In this document: positions 1 through 12,037 of the stretch, in pieces
Numbering within the stretch: the first letter of the stretch is position 1
Layout of the letters: every line of letters begins with the position of its first letter
NCBI RefSeq assembly: GCF_040954645.1
Contig: NC_092803.1
Coordinates: 7,751,230-7,815,229 of the forward strand
Source: Diabrotica undecimpunctata
Lineage: Eukaryota > Arthropoda > Insecta > Coleoptera > Chrysomelidae
DNA: 64,000 bases
Direction: 5' to 3'
Made by a program: the position numbers and the translations under genes
Notes under the pieces: model-generated
What the model saw: only the letters and a program-made list of their open reading frames with translations
The model's database searches: none
Told to the model about the DNA's origin: nothing

Positions 1-626
1 TGTAGCAATTTTTACGGTAAAAACTAGATATTTTTTAATCAAAGAAAGTCATAAAACTTCACAAAAATACCACCTTATTATCCAGATTTAATCACCTTGA
101 TTTATATGGCCCATAAATAACAACTACCATCTGCATTTCCATTCCAACTTTTTCACTTTCCTTCCAGAAAGAACACTTCCGCGGCTAACATTCGCCACCA
201 CGTTTCAATTCGCTAATTGTAAAAATGATTTACGACAGCCAAGAAAAACCGGTTTTCCGACTCATTCCACTTTCCGATCACGTTTTTCAATTGTTATTGC
301 TTCGTGGGGGTAGAAAACCTGCATTTTATACTTCTTTGATTTCTGCATTTCTTTATCGGAGACCAGTTGGATTTGAAGGGCGGTGGTAACGCCGATTAAG
401 CCATTTGCCGTGAAGGAAGTTTTCACTTTGAAAGGTTTGACATAATATTGTTGAAAGAATAGTTTGACTCTAGTTTAGACTCTATTTTATTCTTTTTGTT
501 TAATACAAAATAAAGCAAAAATTAAAAGCAGCAACTTTTTAAGGGGATGGAGTAGTAACATATTTCATAAAATCGCAAGTTATTATTATGAGATAATTTT
601 GAATTATTCCTTTTACTTGGAATATG
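1..626. other. Unassigned sequence, no gene seen
   Basis: No coding pattern or element end is recognisable. Positions about 170-420 are less AT-rich than their surroundings, which could be conserved non-coding DNA, but nothing in the sequence decides this. Confidence 0.4.
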
Positions 627-1836
627 TATAGTCCGTCTAGAAGGTATCCGGAATTTTATATTTTTCCTAATTTTAATAGATTTTCTTTTCGTAACATTTT
701 AAGACAAAAGTAATGCATCAAGTAGGATGTGCCGATAATAGGTTATGGACAAAATCGCATGACAACACCATCTGTCAAATATTGTTGTTTGTAAACAGAT
801 TATAAAGATTTGTGGAATAATGTCGCAAGTAGAAAAAAGAAAAGTGGTGGAATATTTGTATAGAAAGGGTTTCCAAAACGTTAAAAAATAACTGCAATTG
901 ACTGAACTCGGAAAAAGTGCAGTGTATGAGACAATAAAGAGGATAAAAAATGGCATTGCTATGAGACATAGACCAGTTTCGGGTAGACCGCGTAAGATTC
1001 GGAAACAATTTAAACGCTTTAGTGGTTTTAGGACGACAAAATCCGCGCCTAGGGTTTCGAAAATTAGCGAACAGATTTGGAAATTAACGAAGAATAAAAG
1101 TGTGCCCAGAAACTATCCGCATGTCACTGAAAAAGCAAGGCTACATATCAAGGAATTAAAAAAAATCCCTACAATGACACCTCTGCAAAGGCAACGAAGA
1201 ATAGATTTTGTTTCCAACTTGGTGCAAATCATCTAAAAGTCCTATCAAGAGAAAATATTACCGTTCAAATTTTCCACTAAAATAATATTTTGGGGAGCAA
1301 TGTCTTAGCGTGGTGCTACACCTCTCTGTATAGTTAATGGTACTGTTGATAGTGCGAAATATTGTGACATCCTAAATGGTTTTCTTCTTGAAACGGCTCA
1401 TGTTTTATATCCAGAGGAGTTGCGTTTTCAGCAAGATAATGCAAGATACCATACTTCTGCTTATACTCAAGCTTGGATGCAAGAACACGAATTGGCAACA
1501 ATTTTGTGGCCAACAGCATCTCCAGATCTTAGCTCCATTGAAAACATATAGGGACTGATGAAGATTGAAGTGGAACGAGCAGCGCCACGAGATAAAGAAG
1601 GATTGATTCGGTTAGTTTTACAGGCCTGGAACACCATTACCGAAAATTATGGCCTTGGCCTAGTTTCGGGTGTATCTGGACGTTTAGTTAAGTGTTTAGA
1701 TTTAAATGGAGGTTGTATAAGTAAATGAGATCAATTACTTATTTGTTGAAATTTTATATTTCAAGTGATAAAAATAAATACCGTAAAATTATAATTCTGC
1801 TTTCTTTTTTCCGGATACTTTCTGGACAGATTATAG
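627..1836 (+). mobile_element. Tc1-like DNA transposon relic
   Basis: Imperfect terminal inverted repeats match at 21 of 25 bases: the left end reads TATAGTCCGTCTAGAAGG and onward from 629, and the right end is its inverse near 1811-1835. They enclose a degenerate transposase in one frame. TA-rich borders fit the TA target preference of Tc1/mariner elements. At about 1.2 kb it is shorter than a typical 1.6 kb Tc1 element, in line with an internal deletion that removed the first catalytic aspartate region. Confidence 0.8.
820..1728 (+). pseudogene. Tc1-like DD34E transposase, broken
   Basis: One reading frame runs from the ATG at 820 to the TGA at 1726-1728, interrupted by in-frame stops at 889, 1234, 1306 and 1549. 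The N-terminal part is helix-turn-helix-like. The second and third acidic residues remain in FQQDNARYHTS and WPTASPDLSSIEN, with 34 residues between D and E, the Tc1-type DD34E signature. The segment that should carry the first catalytic D is missing after residue ~135. Established knowledge: Tc1 transposases bind their inverted repeats in the nucleus and insert at TA. This copy cannot encode an active enzyme. Two of the stops are consistent with TGG-to-TAG changes, implying age rather than sequencing error. Confidence 0.85.
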
Positions 1837-3224
1837 TATCTTAGGATATTTAAAAACTGTTCTTAGGATATGTTTACTTTTAAATATTTCCTTTTGTTTC
1901 TCTTATGTTTTTCTACCTTCTAAGCTCCTTATAAAATGCAGCAGTTGCCCTTGTTTACCCCCCGTCTAATCCATTGTTCTCCGCAGAGCTCTTGTGCTCC
2001 GCAAGAAATTAATAAACTACCAAAACGAAAAGCCTGCTCGTTGGTTTAACGGGAACATATACGTAAATTTAGAAAATTAAAACATTGTTAAGTATGCGCC
2101 TGGCCTATTACTCTAAATGTGACACAAAGTCACCATTCACTACCGGACTATAAACAATCAAATAACCTTGGCTCGTCGCGCCGCTTCTCGTTGAAGCGTA
2201 GTTCGAAGTAAATCATTCGGCTGCGCAAAGTTTTTGGAGAATTTTTATTTGGAGAATTAAATTAATGGTAAATAAAAATGGAGTGTTGGTTTAAAGGTGT
2301 TGCAATAAAAATAAAATCATCCACGGAGGTTACATAAGTGGTACGCTTGAATGATGTGTCAAATTCAAATCAAGGTGATATGGCAGCATCAAGTTCTTCA
2401 TGATTTAACAACGTACTTGTGTGAAACGAGATTTTCAGCAAATATGTACAGCTACAAAAACAAAATAACGGTGTAGCCTAAATGTCTTATGTATTAAACC
2501 AAACTTTACATAGTGAAACATTCCATATGCAAAGAGTTATGCAGTCATCCAATACAGACAAAACCGAGATTACGGTGGATATAGTACTTATCAGTCTTAT
2601 CACCCTTGAATAAGGATGCATTCATAAAATATTCGATTTATTTATTGAATAAATATACAAATTGCAATAAATATATTATAAAAATCTCTTAATAATAAAA
2701 AGGCCAACCCAAACTACCAAATAAATTCCCAGATATTATATATATGTATATGAATGTAGCCTATCACGCAATAATTGAATAACCAACGGTATTTGATTAC
2801 TGCCGTTTTACAAACATAAATATAAATTTGAAGCTCGAAATCGCAACATCAACCAATACCACCGCACCGGAGAACTATTCGGCATACGGAAAATATGTTA
2901 TAATTAAATTTGAGGTTAGAAAACCTCGGGGATCGTTGTCCGTCCGGATCAGAGGAAAAACCCATTTCCACTAATTAGAAAATAATTCGTTGGTATGACG
3001 GTAATTGGCTGTTGGAAAGCTTTCTTTTTGACGGTTATTTCATTTGTTTTATGAGTAAATTGTCATAAATAACTAATTATACAGTGTGCAATTATATTAA
3101 TACGAATTGCTAATATTTCTATGTTTACACGAGAATTTTTTCAAATAAATAAAAGTATCGATATATTTGAATATATCAATAAATCAACGAAGTTAAAAGT
3201 CGTATTTAAAGGTCACTTTCAAGA
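1837..3224. other. Unassigned AT-rich DNA
   Basis: No gene or element end recognised. It holds short poly-A/T runs and a weak 6-bp stem (GAGGTT/AACCTC) near 2920. Only short chance open frames occur. Confidence 0.4.
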
Positions 3225-4215
3225 AGGTGAGTGTGTGTCGCCTGTTTGACGTCGTCTGTTTGACGAAAAGCGTGATGATGTTTATCAGTCTCATTTTCGT
3301 CTTTATGCGCAGTTTGCTTTTTCTTCCAGTGAGTCATTTTATTACTGCTCTGGCTGTTGCTGTTTTCTGGATGGTTATCTCCACGTATTACGTGAATGTT
3401 AGCCTTGGTTCATAATGACTTCTAGGTAGTTCGCCTTTCTTTTCCATTCGATGGGATAATTTTGCACTAATAGCTATTCCTCTGGGGATTCTCTTTTCCT
3501 TTTGCATTTGATTGCTTGTGTTTTCTCTGAACTTAATCCTATTTTTTATTGGATACACTGTTCTTCAATGTTATCCAATATTGTCTGTAGATTGTTCACC
3601 GCTACTTCCAAGTTTCTGTGTTTAGCCGCAATCGCTGTGTCGTCTGCATAAAGGTCGAGTGGTGTTCCTGATGTTCTTGGAGTATTTGCGGTGTATATTG
3701 TGTACAGTAGGGGTAACAGGATTGCTCCCTGTGGCCCTTTAGCCTTTGAAGCTCCATGTTCGGATAGTACTTGTCCTATTCCTCAAGCTTCGGTTGCTCA
3801 AGTATGAAGAGATCAGTCTCGTCATGGACTTAGGTATATTAGGCCTTTATGCCAGACTCTGCCAAACGCTCTGCTTATATCCAGCTATAACTGAGATTCT
3901 GGGAATAATATTACTTCGTATGTTTCAGCTTGTAGTCTGCTTAGTATTACTCTTTCTACGAGCTTGATGACTGCTGGCAGCTTATAGGCCTATAGTTTTG
4001 CGAAAACATGGTATTCTTTCCTCGTGGGCTTTCTTATATCGATTTCGGAAGAGCCTGTATCTAAGGATTGCGTTCGTTATATTGGTTAAAAGTACTATTG
4101 CTTTTGCTGGTAGATACTTCAGAGCTCTATTTGAAATTTTATCTAGACCAGGTGCTTTTCTTGGTGAACTATTTTTAATTAGTTCGTTTAGAGTCAAAGA
4201 GTCAAGATAGGTTGT
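3225..4215 (-). pseudogene. Jockey-like LINE reverse transcriptase fragment
   Basis: Read on the minus strand, the first segment (4218-3982) carries the RT N-terminal motif SPRKAPGLDKISNRALKYLP, typical of Jockey-clade LINEs. Further along, the palm motif LYADDTAIAA lies near 3632-3660, preceded by a GPQGAILLPLLYTIYTAN-like block (QGSVLGP motif family). Several frameshifts and stops separate these blocks. The endonuclease domain and the 3' tail are absent. The fragment abuts an oppositely oriented LINE at about 4215. The clade assignment is inferred from motif wording; RT identity is firm. Confidence 0.8.
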
Positions 4216-5190
4216 CATCTATCTGACAGTATAACATTTGGAGTTCCTCAAGGAGGCCACACTTCTCCACTTCTTTTTAATATATTCGTTAACGACATCA
4301 CTTTCTGCTTCGTAAATAGCAAATGTCTAATGTTGGCAGATGACTTAAAATTTTGGAAAGTTATAGATAACTTAAAAGATCAAGCCTTGCTATAAGATGA
4401 CTTAGACCGACTACAAAATTGGTGCAATCAGAACAAAATCCACTTAAATGTAAAAAAATGTTGTTTTATAAGTTTTTCTCGTAAAGTTAACAGAACTGGA
4501 ACAATATTTACTATTAATAATCAGCCACTGAATTATGTTTCTTCTATTCGGGATTTGGGTGTTATTTTCGATGAGAAGCTTACTTTCTGTGGCCACATAA
4601 ACTCTATTTCAATAAAAACATTTAAACTTTTTGCTTTAGTTGCTAGGAATTGCAAGTATTTCTCCAGTGATTCAACAAAAGTAGTGTATTAATGCTTAGG
4701 TAGAACTATTTTGGAATACTGTTCAGTTATTTGGTCACCCTATTTTCAGAACAATATTGACACCATAGAAAGAGTCCACCATAAATTTTTGAGATATTGT
4801 GCTTACTGTGTCCACACTACTATTGAACATCATGATTATTTCTGTCTTGAACAACAATTATCTTCACTCTCACTCAAGAACCGTCGTGATATGTCAGGAG
4901 CTATATTTATATATAAGATCATACATGGATTGATTGTCCAAACCTGTTAAGCCAGATTAACTTTAATGTTCCCCATCAAGCTCTACGTTACCACAATGTT
5001 TTGAATATTCCTTTCTACAGAACAACCTATGGTATATTTATTGTACCATGGGTTATAATAAAACAAATGGCGCTAACTTCACCTACATCGAAAGATGTCC
5101 ATTCCAAACGTGGCTATGTGTTACAAAGCTACATATGGAATTGCGAACTACGTTCATTGTGTACATAAATACTAATAGTTCTATATATTC
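4216..5190 (+). pseudogene. LINE reverse transcriptase, C-terminal half
   Basis: One frame carries GVPQGGHTSPLLFNIFVNDI and then LMLADDLKFW (ADD catalytic motif), with in-frame stops at 4393 and 4690. It continues as an open segment from 4711 with ILEYCSVIWSPYFQNNIDTI and HHKFLRY, the conserved thumb/C-terminal signature of Jockey/CR1-type LINEs. After 4950 the frame is broken although similarity seems to continue to ~5190. It is 5'-truncated, the usual result of incomplete target-primed reverse transcription. It lies head-to-head with the minus-strand LINE on its left. Confidence 0.8.
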
Positions 5191-5199
5191 TGGCGCCAA

Positions 5200-5530
5200 T
5201 TTTTAAATTAATGCAATTCTCCACATTTGGAACAAAACTTAAAATACTTATGTAGTTTAGTGTGTAAATAGCTCAAAAATGGAAAAATTGTAGTTAGCCA
5301 CATTTGGAACGAAGCTATCGATTTGAAGGAATTTCTAGTAATAGAAATAATTTTATCCTCGCTGATATGTATGTGTAGCATGGTTTTGCTACAATATATT
5401 ATTAGTGCTATTGGACGATAGTTGCTATATGAGTCTTTGGATCTTTTTTTAAGAAGAGAATTATATGTTGGCATTATCGAGTCCTCTGGCCACATGCAAG
5501 TTTTCCATATTCAAAATTATTTCCAGTGGA
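5200..5530 (-). pseudogene. LINE RT N-terminal fragment
   Basis: The minus-strand segment contains EDSIMPTYNSLLKKRSKDSY followed by SNYRPIAL and a CSKTMLHIHI block, the arrangement seen just before the fingers domain of RTE-like reverse transcriptases (normally ...LPKKGD..NYRxIALxxxxSK). Downstream residues are scrambled. The identification rests on this short block, so confidence is moderate. It is a separate fragment from its right-hand neighbour because the order of domains is reversed between them. Confidence 0.55.
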
Positions 5531-5689
5531 TATAGTTAATGCATTTTATCCACTGCAATATTATCTGGGATCCATATTACTTCCATATGTACAATATTTA
5601 TACCAGAACCTTTATGGATTTTTTCTTTTAATTTCCATTTCAACTTTCAATTTATAAATCATTTGACTACGAGTATGTCAGGTTCTTTC

Positions 5690-5996
5690 TTAAAATTAGA
5701 TTTCTCTTATGTCGGTGACTTCTCTACATCAGCTTCAGCAATCAAATTCCCGCATCTATTTATTTCCCGCATTTATTTCCAATTTTATATCGTGGCTGTT
5801 AAAGATTTTTTTCATTTTGACGAAAGCTGATCTTGCCTTTTCGATCCTTATCTTAATTTCCGTCGATTGGTCTCACTGTTCATTTAAGTTTGCACCCAGA
5901 TAACAAAAGTTGGTGATTTGTGTTATAGGTTGTTGGTTAACTAGTAATTGACCAGGTGGTATCCTATTTTTGCTTATAACCATGTATTTGGTTTTT
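5690..5996 (-). pseudogene. RTE-like LINE C-terminal fragment
   Basis: Minus-strand translation gives KTKYMVISKN, then QPITQITNFCYLGANLNE, then IRIEKARSAFVKMKNIF. This matches the conserved region just after the RT palm in RTE-type insect LINEs (KTKxMVxSK ... YLGxxxNExxD ... IxxRIEKARxxFxxM). One in-frame stop follows the NLNEQ segment. The fragment ends exactly where the MITE begins at 5997, so the MITE appears to have inserted into, or truncated, this LINE. Confidence 0.7.
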
Positions 5997-6976
5997 GAAG
6001 TTATACTTATATACGCACGGTCGGCGTTGGAAATTTGCATGAGAGTGAATCTGTGAAACCATTACATATATAAGATAATGAGTAAGAGAGAGACAGAAGC
6101 TATATTTTCTCTCTCTTCCTCTCTCGAGAATAAAAATGTTCCTTTTATATATATATTTAATATTATATATATAATATTGTGTATATATAATATAATATGT
6201 ATTAATATTATTATTTATGTGATATGTTTTGTATTATTTAAAATTAAACGTTTATAATTATTTTAGGCTTTTGTATTTCAAAATAATCACTGTTTTACTG
6301 AGAACTGTCAATTTTGAAATCCGTTAGTGTCATGTCTAATTGGCAAATCCTTTACGTATTTGGTTCATACGATAGTGGTTGTGAGTTCGAATCCCAATTA
6401 TGAATTTCCTTTTTTATTTTTGAAATATTTAAAAACCTCACGTTAATCTTATCAAATATACCTAATATACGCAAAAAACATAAATTTTAAATTAAAATAA
6501 AAATTTACAACATAATCCGAGTTGTTGGTTTTTTATTTTTATCTTCATAAAGTAAGTTATGTATATTGGCAGTTTTAAATACTTATGAATATTACATTTT
6601 AATTTATATTGTATTATTATATTGAATTATGTTGTAGTGTATTTATTGTATTGTAATTTTTATAGTAATAACAAAATAAACAATGAATTTTACTGCAAAG
6701 TATGTGTATATTTTTTTTGCATGCAACTTCTTTTATACATGTATAAAAATAAAAATATATATTTTCATTAAAATATTGATACAATCCTTCATTTACTATA
6801 CTCCTATTACAGATCAAATGTTTATATACAGTAAACGATGCACCATATAGCTATATAGCTAATTATGTTTCTCTTTCTGCTCTCTCTTTGCCTATATCAT
6901 TACATATGTAATGATTGTGCAGATTGACTCATATATAAATTTTTAACGGCGAAAGCGTGTAGAGAAGTATAACTTC
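5997..6976. mobile_element. MITE with ~60 bp terminal inverted repeats
   Basis: The left end beginning GAAGTTATACTTATATACGC at 5997 is matched in inverted form by the right end finishing at 6976 (inverse starts GAAGTTATACTTCTCTACAC). Similarity continues for about 60 bases, through GAGAGTGAATCTG versus GAGTCAATCTG and a shared CATTACATAT. The ~980 bp between has no coding capacity, very high AT content, short TA runs (~6145-6200) and a B-box-like motif at 6384-6394. The structure fits a non-autonomous DNA transposon. The superfamily cannot be fixed because no clear target duplication is visible. Confidence 0.7.
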
Positions 6977-6980
6977 TACC

Positions 6981-7000
6981 GGCAGTCCCACTGGACTGCC
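6981..7000. repeat. Perfect 8-bp hairpin
   Basis: GGCAGTCC and GGACTGCC flank a four-base loop CACT. The hairpin sits four bases outside the right end of the MITE. It could be part of the neighbouring element's end or chance. Confidence 0.6.
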
Positions 7001-7657
7001 ACACCCGTTTTTGTTTTATGTTAAAACCAAGCCCAAACCTGCTACTTACTTCTGCCACCCTGGAGACAAGTGACTGCAGACTGCTAAGTTGTTGCTTACT
7101 CTCCCGTATTTTGCACCATGTATCATCTGATATCCATTATTTATTGCTTCACAATTATTATAAAATTACTACATTACAAGTATCAAATTCAACGCTGTTT
7201 AAACCAATTTGAAACAAGCAATGCAAACAGATTTTTGTGAAATACTGATTCTGGTTATTAAAGAAGCCATATATGTAAATACAGCAACCTCTTCACCAAA
7301 ATAAATTTTTCGTCGAATCCTTGAGAAATTTTTAATCTCTTTAGAGTTCGTCTCATTCTCGTATAATAAACTCATCAAAGTTACGTATTTGTGTACGCTC
7401 TCGAGGCCCGAACCGTGGAAAATATTCAATTTCTCCACGCCGATATGACAACGGCAACATCGAAACTGCATAACCCCCTAAAACGTATTTCATAGAGGGA
7501 GCCCTAGAAGGGGTATAGATAGGGTCTTCCTACCTTTGATGTTAAAAATGTTAAAGCATGAAAATTGAATTTCTCTAAAACGCCTTTTCAACCTTTTAGC
7601 ATGTTTAATCCGAAAGCAGTTTACAAAAAGAAGTAAATATGCAATTATTGTTCAGTA
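7001..7657. other. Unassigned sequence
   Basis: No gene or element recognised. The only open frames are short and without known motifs. Confidence 0.35.
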
Positions 7658-7745
7658 CAGCGATTCCCAGCGCGATGAGGTGGCGTTTCTCGCGGGGCGG
7701 CGAGGATTACTCGGAGGGCGGTAGAGATGAGGGGCGGAAAACTAG
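7658..7745 (+). other. Possible hAT-type terminus
   Basis: CAGCGATTCCCAGCGCGATG starts a strikingly GC-rich 80-base patch in AT-rich DNA. It resembles the CAG(T/C)G-TTCCCA beginnings of hAT element ends. No matching inverted end and no 8-bp target duplication were found, so this is only a candidate. Confidence 0.25.
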
Positions 7746-8015
7746 TTATTTAAGAGATACAGATTAAAAAGGTTTCAGAAAAATCGTGAAATAAATGTTT
7801 ATTTGCTGTTGGAACATAAAATAAATTCACTTTTTGCACGAATATTTTGTTTTCTTTAATTTACGTATATTTCGTTTCTGCTGTAGATAATAAAAAGTTT
7901 CATCTAAATTGATATTTCTTTAGTTTCGACCCAAGTCGACAGCTACTTGATGAGAATTAAACTAGTTACAAGCGTTGAAAACTTTCAGGCTTTCTTTACA
8001 TCTTGATCTTAATGG

Positions 8016-8430
8016 CTAATGTTTGATGAGAGATAAGTGGTCTTGCTGGATACCGTATTTAGTTTTCAGAATATTTAGAGTTTCGTCTATAGGAATGTTT
8101 GTGAAGAGTGAAACGATATCTAAACTTACTAGAATATCTGACGGTAAGATAGGGAATTGTTTAAGAAATTCGATGAAATGAAAAGAAGTTTTGACGAAGG
8201 ACGAAGCATTTGCGGCGAGAGGTTGTAGAGTTTTGGACAAGTACTTGGCTAATGGTTGTGTGGGGCAGTTGCATGCACTGACAATACATACGTCCGTCGC
8301 CTGAGACCTCGAAAGCCCTGAAGAAGACATCGAAGAGGATGTTGAAAGCTCGGCGCAATGATAATAGACACGGTTTAACCCGGAATACTGTTGAGTTTAT
8401 TATTAGCTCTAGGTTCAATTGTTATAACCG
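8016..8430 (-). pseudogene. Penelope-like element RT fragment
   Basis: An open minus-strand segment contains ANASSFVKTSFHFIEFLKQF and then ILVSLDIVSLFTNIPIDETL. This is the highly characteristic Penelope RT motif A region (LVSFDVVSLFTNIPxDEAL), including the catalytic aspartate. Upstream sequence to ~8430 continues in a shifted frame and resembles the preceding PLE block. Penelope elements couple an RT to a GIY-YIG endonuclease. The remaining RT and the endonuclease are absent here. The fragment is bounded on its 5' side by a TA array. Confidence 0.85.
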
Positions 8431-8444
8431 CGGAAACCTTTCGG

Positions 8445-8549
<105 letters not shown>

Positions 8550-9119
8550 AATGTTTTTGATGGGTTGGAGTCAACAAAAGGTGCTATTGGTTAACTATTT
8601 AATATCTCGAGCTTTCAATTGTGTTTACAATTCTTATCAAGAGCTGCTAAAAAAGACAAAATATCTTACAAAATTGAACTATAAAGAAAAACATTTTTTT
8701 GTTAACTCACCAAATAAAATTAGTTTCGTTAATAAAAATTGCTGCAAATACATGTCAAAAAGAATTAATACTAAAATGCCCTTATCTAATAAATTCCTCC
8801 CTGAAATTTTAATAATTTTGAAAACATTTTCTTAACAAAAAAATAATTGAATTTATAAATAGTTTAAAGTAGCAACCAATTACAAATAAGCCTCAATGTC
8901 ATAAATGCCAACTTAAAATGTTTACCTTTGACAATTATATTGTCAAAAATAAAATTTTGTTTAAAAGTTCTTTTTTGTTTAGTAACAAAAAAAAAAGAAG
9001 ATTTATTCACCATTGATAGATGTCTGAAATAATGTAACAGATATATGGAAAATTAAATAAAAATGTGATATTTTTCAAGTTTTATATATAAATTATAAAG
9101 AAATAATATAATTATAAAA
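8550..9119. other. Unassigned AT-rich DNA between Penelope pieces
   Basis: A 94-codon open frame (8551-8835) shows no recognisable motif. Position between two Penelope fragments makes decayed Penelope N-terminal or terminal-repeat sequence possible, but I cannot show it. Confidence 0.3.
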
Positions 9120-9545
9120 TTATACCATCTCAAAAATCTCAACCATCTTACCATCCGACAAAACAAAAATATCGGTAGAAAATCAGGGAGTTTACGAGAT
9201 TCCATGTGTGGACTGTTACAAATCGTACATCGGATAGACCAACCGAAGAATCAATGTTAGACGAGAAGAACATCGAAATGCCATCTACAGGAGAGAAAAA
9301 ACGTTGTACCTTGCCCAACATGTCTCAAACACAAGACATACAATAAACCTGAACCCAAACTACGATGCTAGCTAACATTGAAATTAAAAGAAAAGGCGAA
9401 ATCAGAGAATCGATAGAAATAGAAAAAAATCCCAACAGTCTAAACCAAAGAGATGATGCTCAAAGGCTTCCAACAACATGGAAAACAGTATTAAAGAAAA
9501 AGTCAAAAATACATCAGATCACAAGACCAATACAAACAATAATAT
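9120..9545 (+). pseudogene. Penelope GIY-YIG endonuclease fragment
   Basis: One frame carries GVYEIPCVDCYKSYIG, an in-frame TAG at 9235-9237, then TNRRINVRREEHRNAI and LAQHVSNTRHTI. This is the CxxC-preceded GIY-YIG endonuclease domain that forms the C-terminus of Penelope-like elements. VYEI stands in the GIY position, YIG is intact, and the arginine and histidine-rich helix follows. After ~9350 the frame decays. It is the opposite strand from the RT fragment at 8016-8430, so the two are not one simple insertion. Confidence 0.85.
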
Positions 9546-10501
9546 ATATATTGTTGTGATCTGCTTTATGATGTTTTATTATTAATTAACACTAATTTAA
9601 TTAATCCAATTATTTAATTAATTAATTCACTAATTTATGCAGAGTCATACAAATCAATTACTATTAAAAATTCTCAGGGTGCCTTCTTAATTTTACTTTA
9701 ATCAGTTTACTTTATATATCTCTTCTAGTGGGTTCAGTATCGGGACTAGTTGCTCATAATCGGGATAGAACAGGAAACGGAACTAACATTAAAACAACAT
9801 AAATATGCACACAAATTATTATTTATTTTCAATAAGCAATACGATGAATATTAATAAGTAACTTTTGTGGGCATTTATCTTTCCCAACAAACTCCTATAC
9901 TGTAAATTTAATTTTAATTACAAACTATCTATTGATCTGTTTTATAATAATATCTACTAAAAAATTGACCACTACTAAAAAAATAACTCTTTGAAACTCT
10001 TTGAAATATCTTAAAGTTTTCTTTCATTCAAATTATTTGACTGACCTCTATTTTTTTTCACCAATGATGTCTCCTCTCGATCAAACCACAGTTCCTTCCT
10101 TGATTGATTATGTCCGGCTACCATCAAATCTTTCCCGTTCTCAGCATCGATCCAAACCGCATACCAGCAAACTACTCCTCCGAAAACCAAGCCCAAGCCT
10201 CTTTTGACCGGTACTCTTTATTCACAAATTCTCCTTTCTTTCTCAATTATGTCTCGTGGACTATGCAGACTCAAAAGAGGTATTAATCTTCTCGATTTTG
10301 ATCTGCTCTCAGCTTCCACCTTTTTCACTAACAAACGAAAACACTTGTACTCAGATTGACTACACGAAAACACGTCTTCTCTTCTGGTCTGCCGGTAACA
10401 TCATAATCTTTTCAATCTCTCCAGACAACCTTCTCAACTCTCTCATTTCCAACATTCTTTTTTAACCGATCATAAGCATTCATCTTTCCCACTTATTTTC
10501 G

Positions 10502-10503
<2 letters not shown>
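9546..10503. other. Unassigned AT-rich DNA
   Basis: No coding or element signature recognised. Positions 10000-10470 are pyrimidine-rich on the plus strand and give chance open frames without motifs. Confidence 0.35.

Positions 10504-10583
<80 letters not shown>
10504..10583. repeat. (TA)n microsatellite
   Basis: About 80 bases of TA dinucleotides with one TG interruption. Confidence 0.97.
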
Positions 10584-10585
<2 letters not shown>

Positions 10586-11928
10586 TGATGATGTATTATT
10601 TGTGAATGATGTTTTAATGAGCAATGAGTGTTTTTTAATAACATATATAGGGTTTTTATCGCGGTTCTCAAAGAATTAGTTTGTAAGCACTTTTTGAAAT
10701 TATCTTTATTATATCTATTATGAAACACACATATATATCTAACATAACCAATGTAAAATTTAAAATAAACTATCTTTAAATTAAAATTCTTATGAAACTA
10801 ATTAAATTATATAGACAATGTAAATTTTAAACAAACTATCTTTAAAATTGAAATTCTTATGACACTAACTAAATTATATTAACAAAATTTTGTACCTTTC
10901 TGTCACTGAATGCCTAAATGAACTGTTTTCCACTATATAGATTTTAATCATCACTCAATGTCTTCTTTCTCAGCTTCGGTTATCCTTGTTTTTGTGAAAT
11001 TACGTTTTCCAATTATCAGCTTCCACCAATTTAAAATATTTTTCTTCTTAACTGCATTTATATTTATTCTTCTTTTTAAGACACCAATATCCAATCACCA
11101 AATATATTATATAATTTTATTTCTACTAATCTCCAATCATAATATAATTTTTAATTTCTTCCAATCATATTTTCTTTATTCTGTTTCTTCATCTTCATTG
11201 AACTTACTATATTAAACATTTCACCAACTGACTGACTGTATTCTATATTGAACTATATTGAAAATAAGACCGACTGACTTTATACTGTAACTGTCTGACT
11301 TCTTACTAACTCTATCTAACTTTCTTACTAACTGACTGGCCCCTTGAATCCTAATCACCGAACATTTATACCTTTTCAATGTTCCAGAACCATCTGGCAA
11401 GAAATCATATTCGATTTGCTATATTTCCTACATATCTGAATTTTCTGGAATAGTCCATTTCGCAAACAGGCCATCTTCTGTGATCTAGAGAATTCTTTAC
11501 TTTTCTATCGAGAATTTTATCGACATTTAGGCTTTTCAGATCAGAATATAAACTTAAATCAGTAACTACATATATGTAAACTAAACATTTTAAACTAACA
11601 TATAACCCTATTTCACATTCGCAATTATTAATTTCTGTAACTGTCACTTATTCCGAGTAGGTATATTTGGTTGCCTATTCACATGGCTTACTTAAATATA
11701 TTTACAATATTATAATTATTAAAATAAAACTTTTTACACTTATTATATGCTAATTTCTTAAGAATACCCTCATATAAATAATTTTTATTAAATTCTCTAG
11801 TATATAACTTATTAAAACAACCAAACACCCCCTACATCCAATATTATCTACTATATAACTTATAAATTATTTTTTCTCCCTTTTACATTTAAACACTATT
11901 TGTCCTTCTCCCATGTTCAATATCATTT
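10584..11928. other. Unassigned AT-rich DNA
   Basis: No gene recognised. Contains a degenerate tandem duplication at 10750-10883 (listed separately). An 80-codon minus-strand frame at 11405-11647 has no known motif. Confidence 0.35.
10750..10883. repeat. Two-copy tandem repeat, 67 bp period
   Basis: The block starting ATGTAAAATTTAAAATAAAC at 10751 recurs at 10818 with a few substitutions; both include CAAACTATC or AAACTATC, then TTCTTATGA(A/C)ACTAA. Confidence 0.75.
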
Positions 11929-12026
<98 letters not shown>

Positions 12027-12037
12027 TATATATATAT
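11929..12037. repeat. (TA)n microsatellite
   Basis: About 105 bases of TA dinucleotides with TTA and TTTA interruptions near 11994-12030. Confidence 0.97.

Noticed and set aside
6371..6400. tRNA gene around the GAGTTCGAATCC word
   Set aside because: The T-arm pairs at only three of five positions and no acceptor or anticodon arm could be formed.
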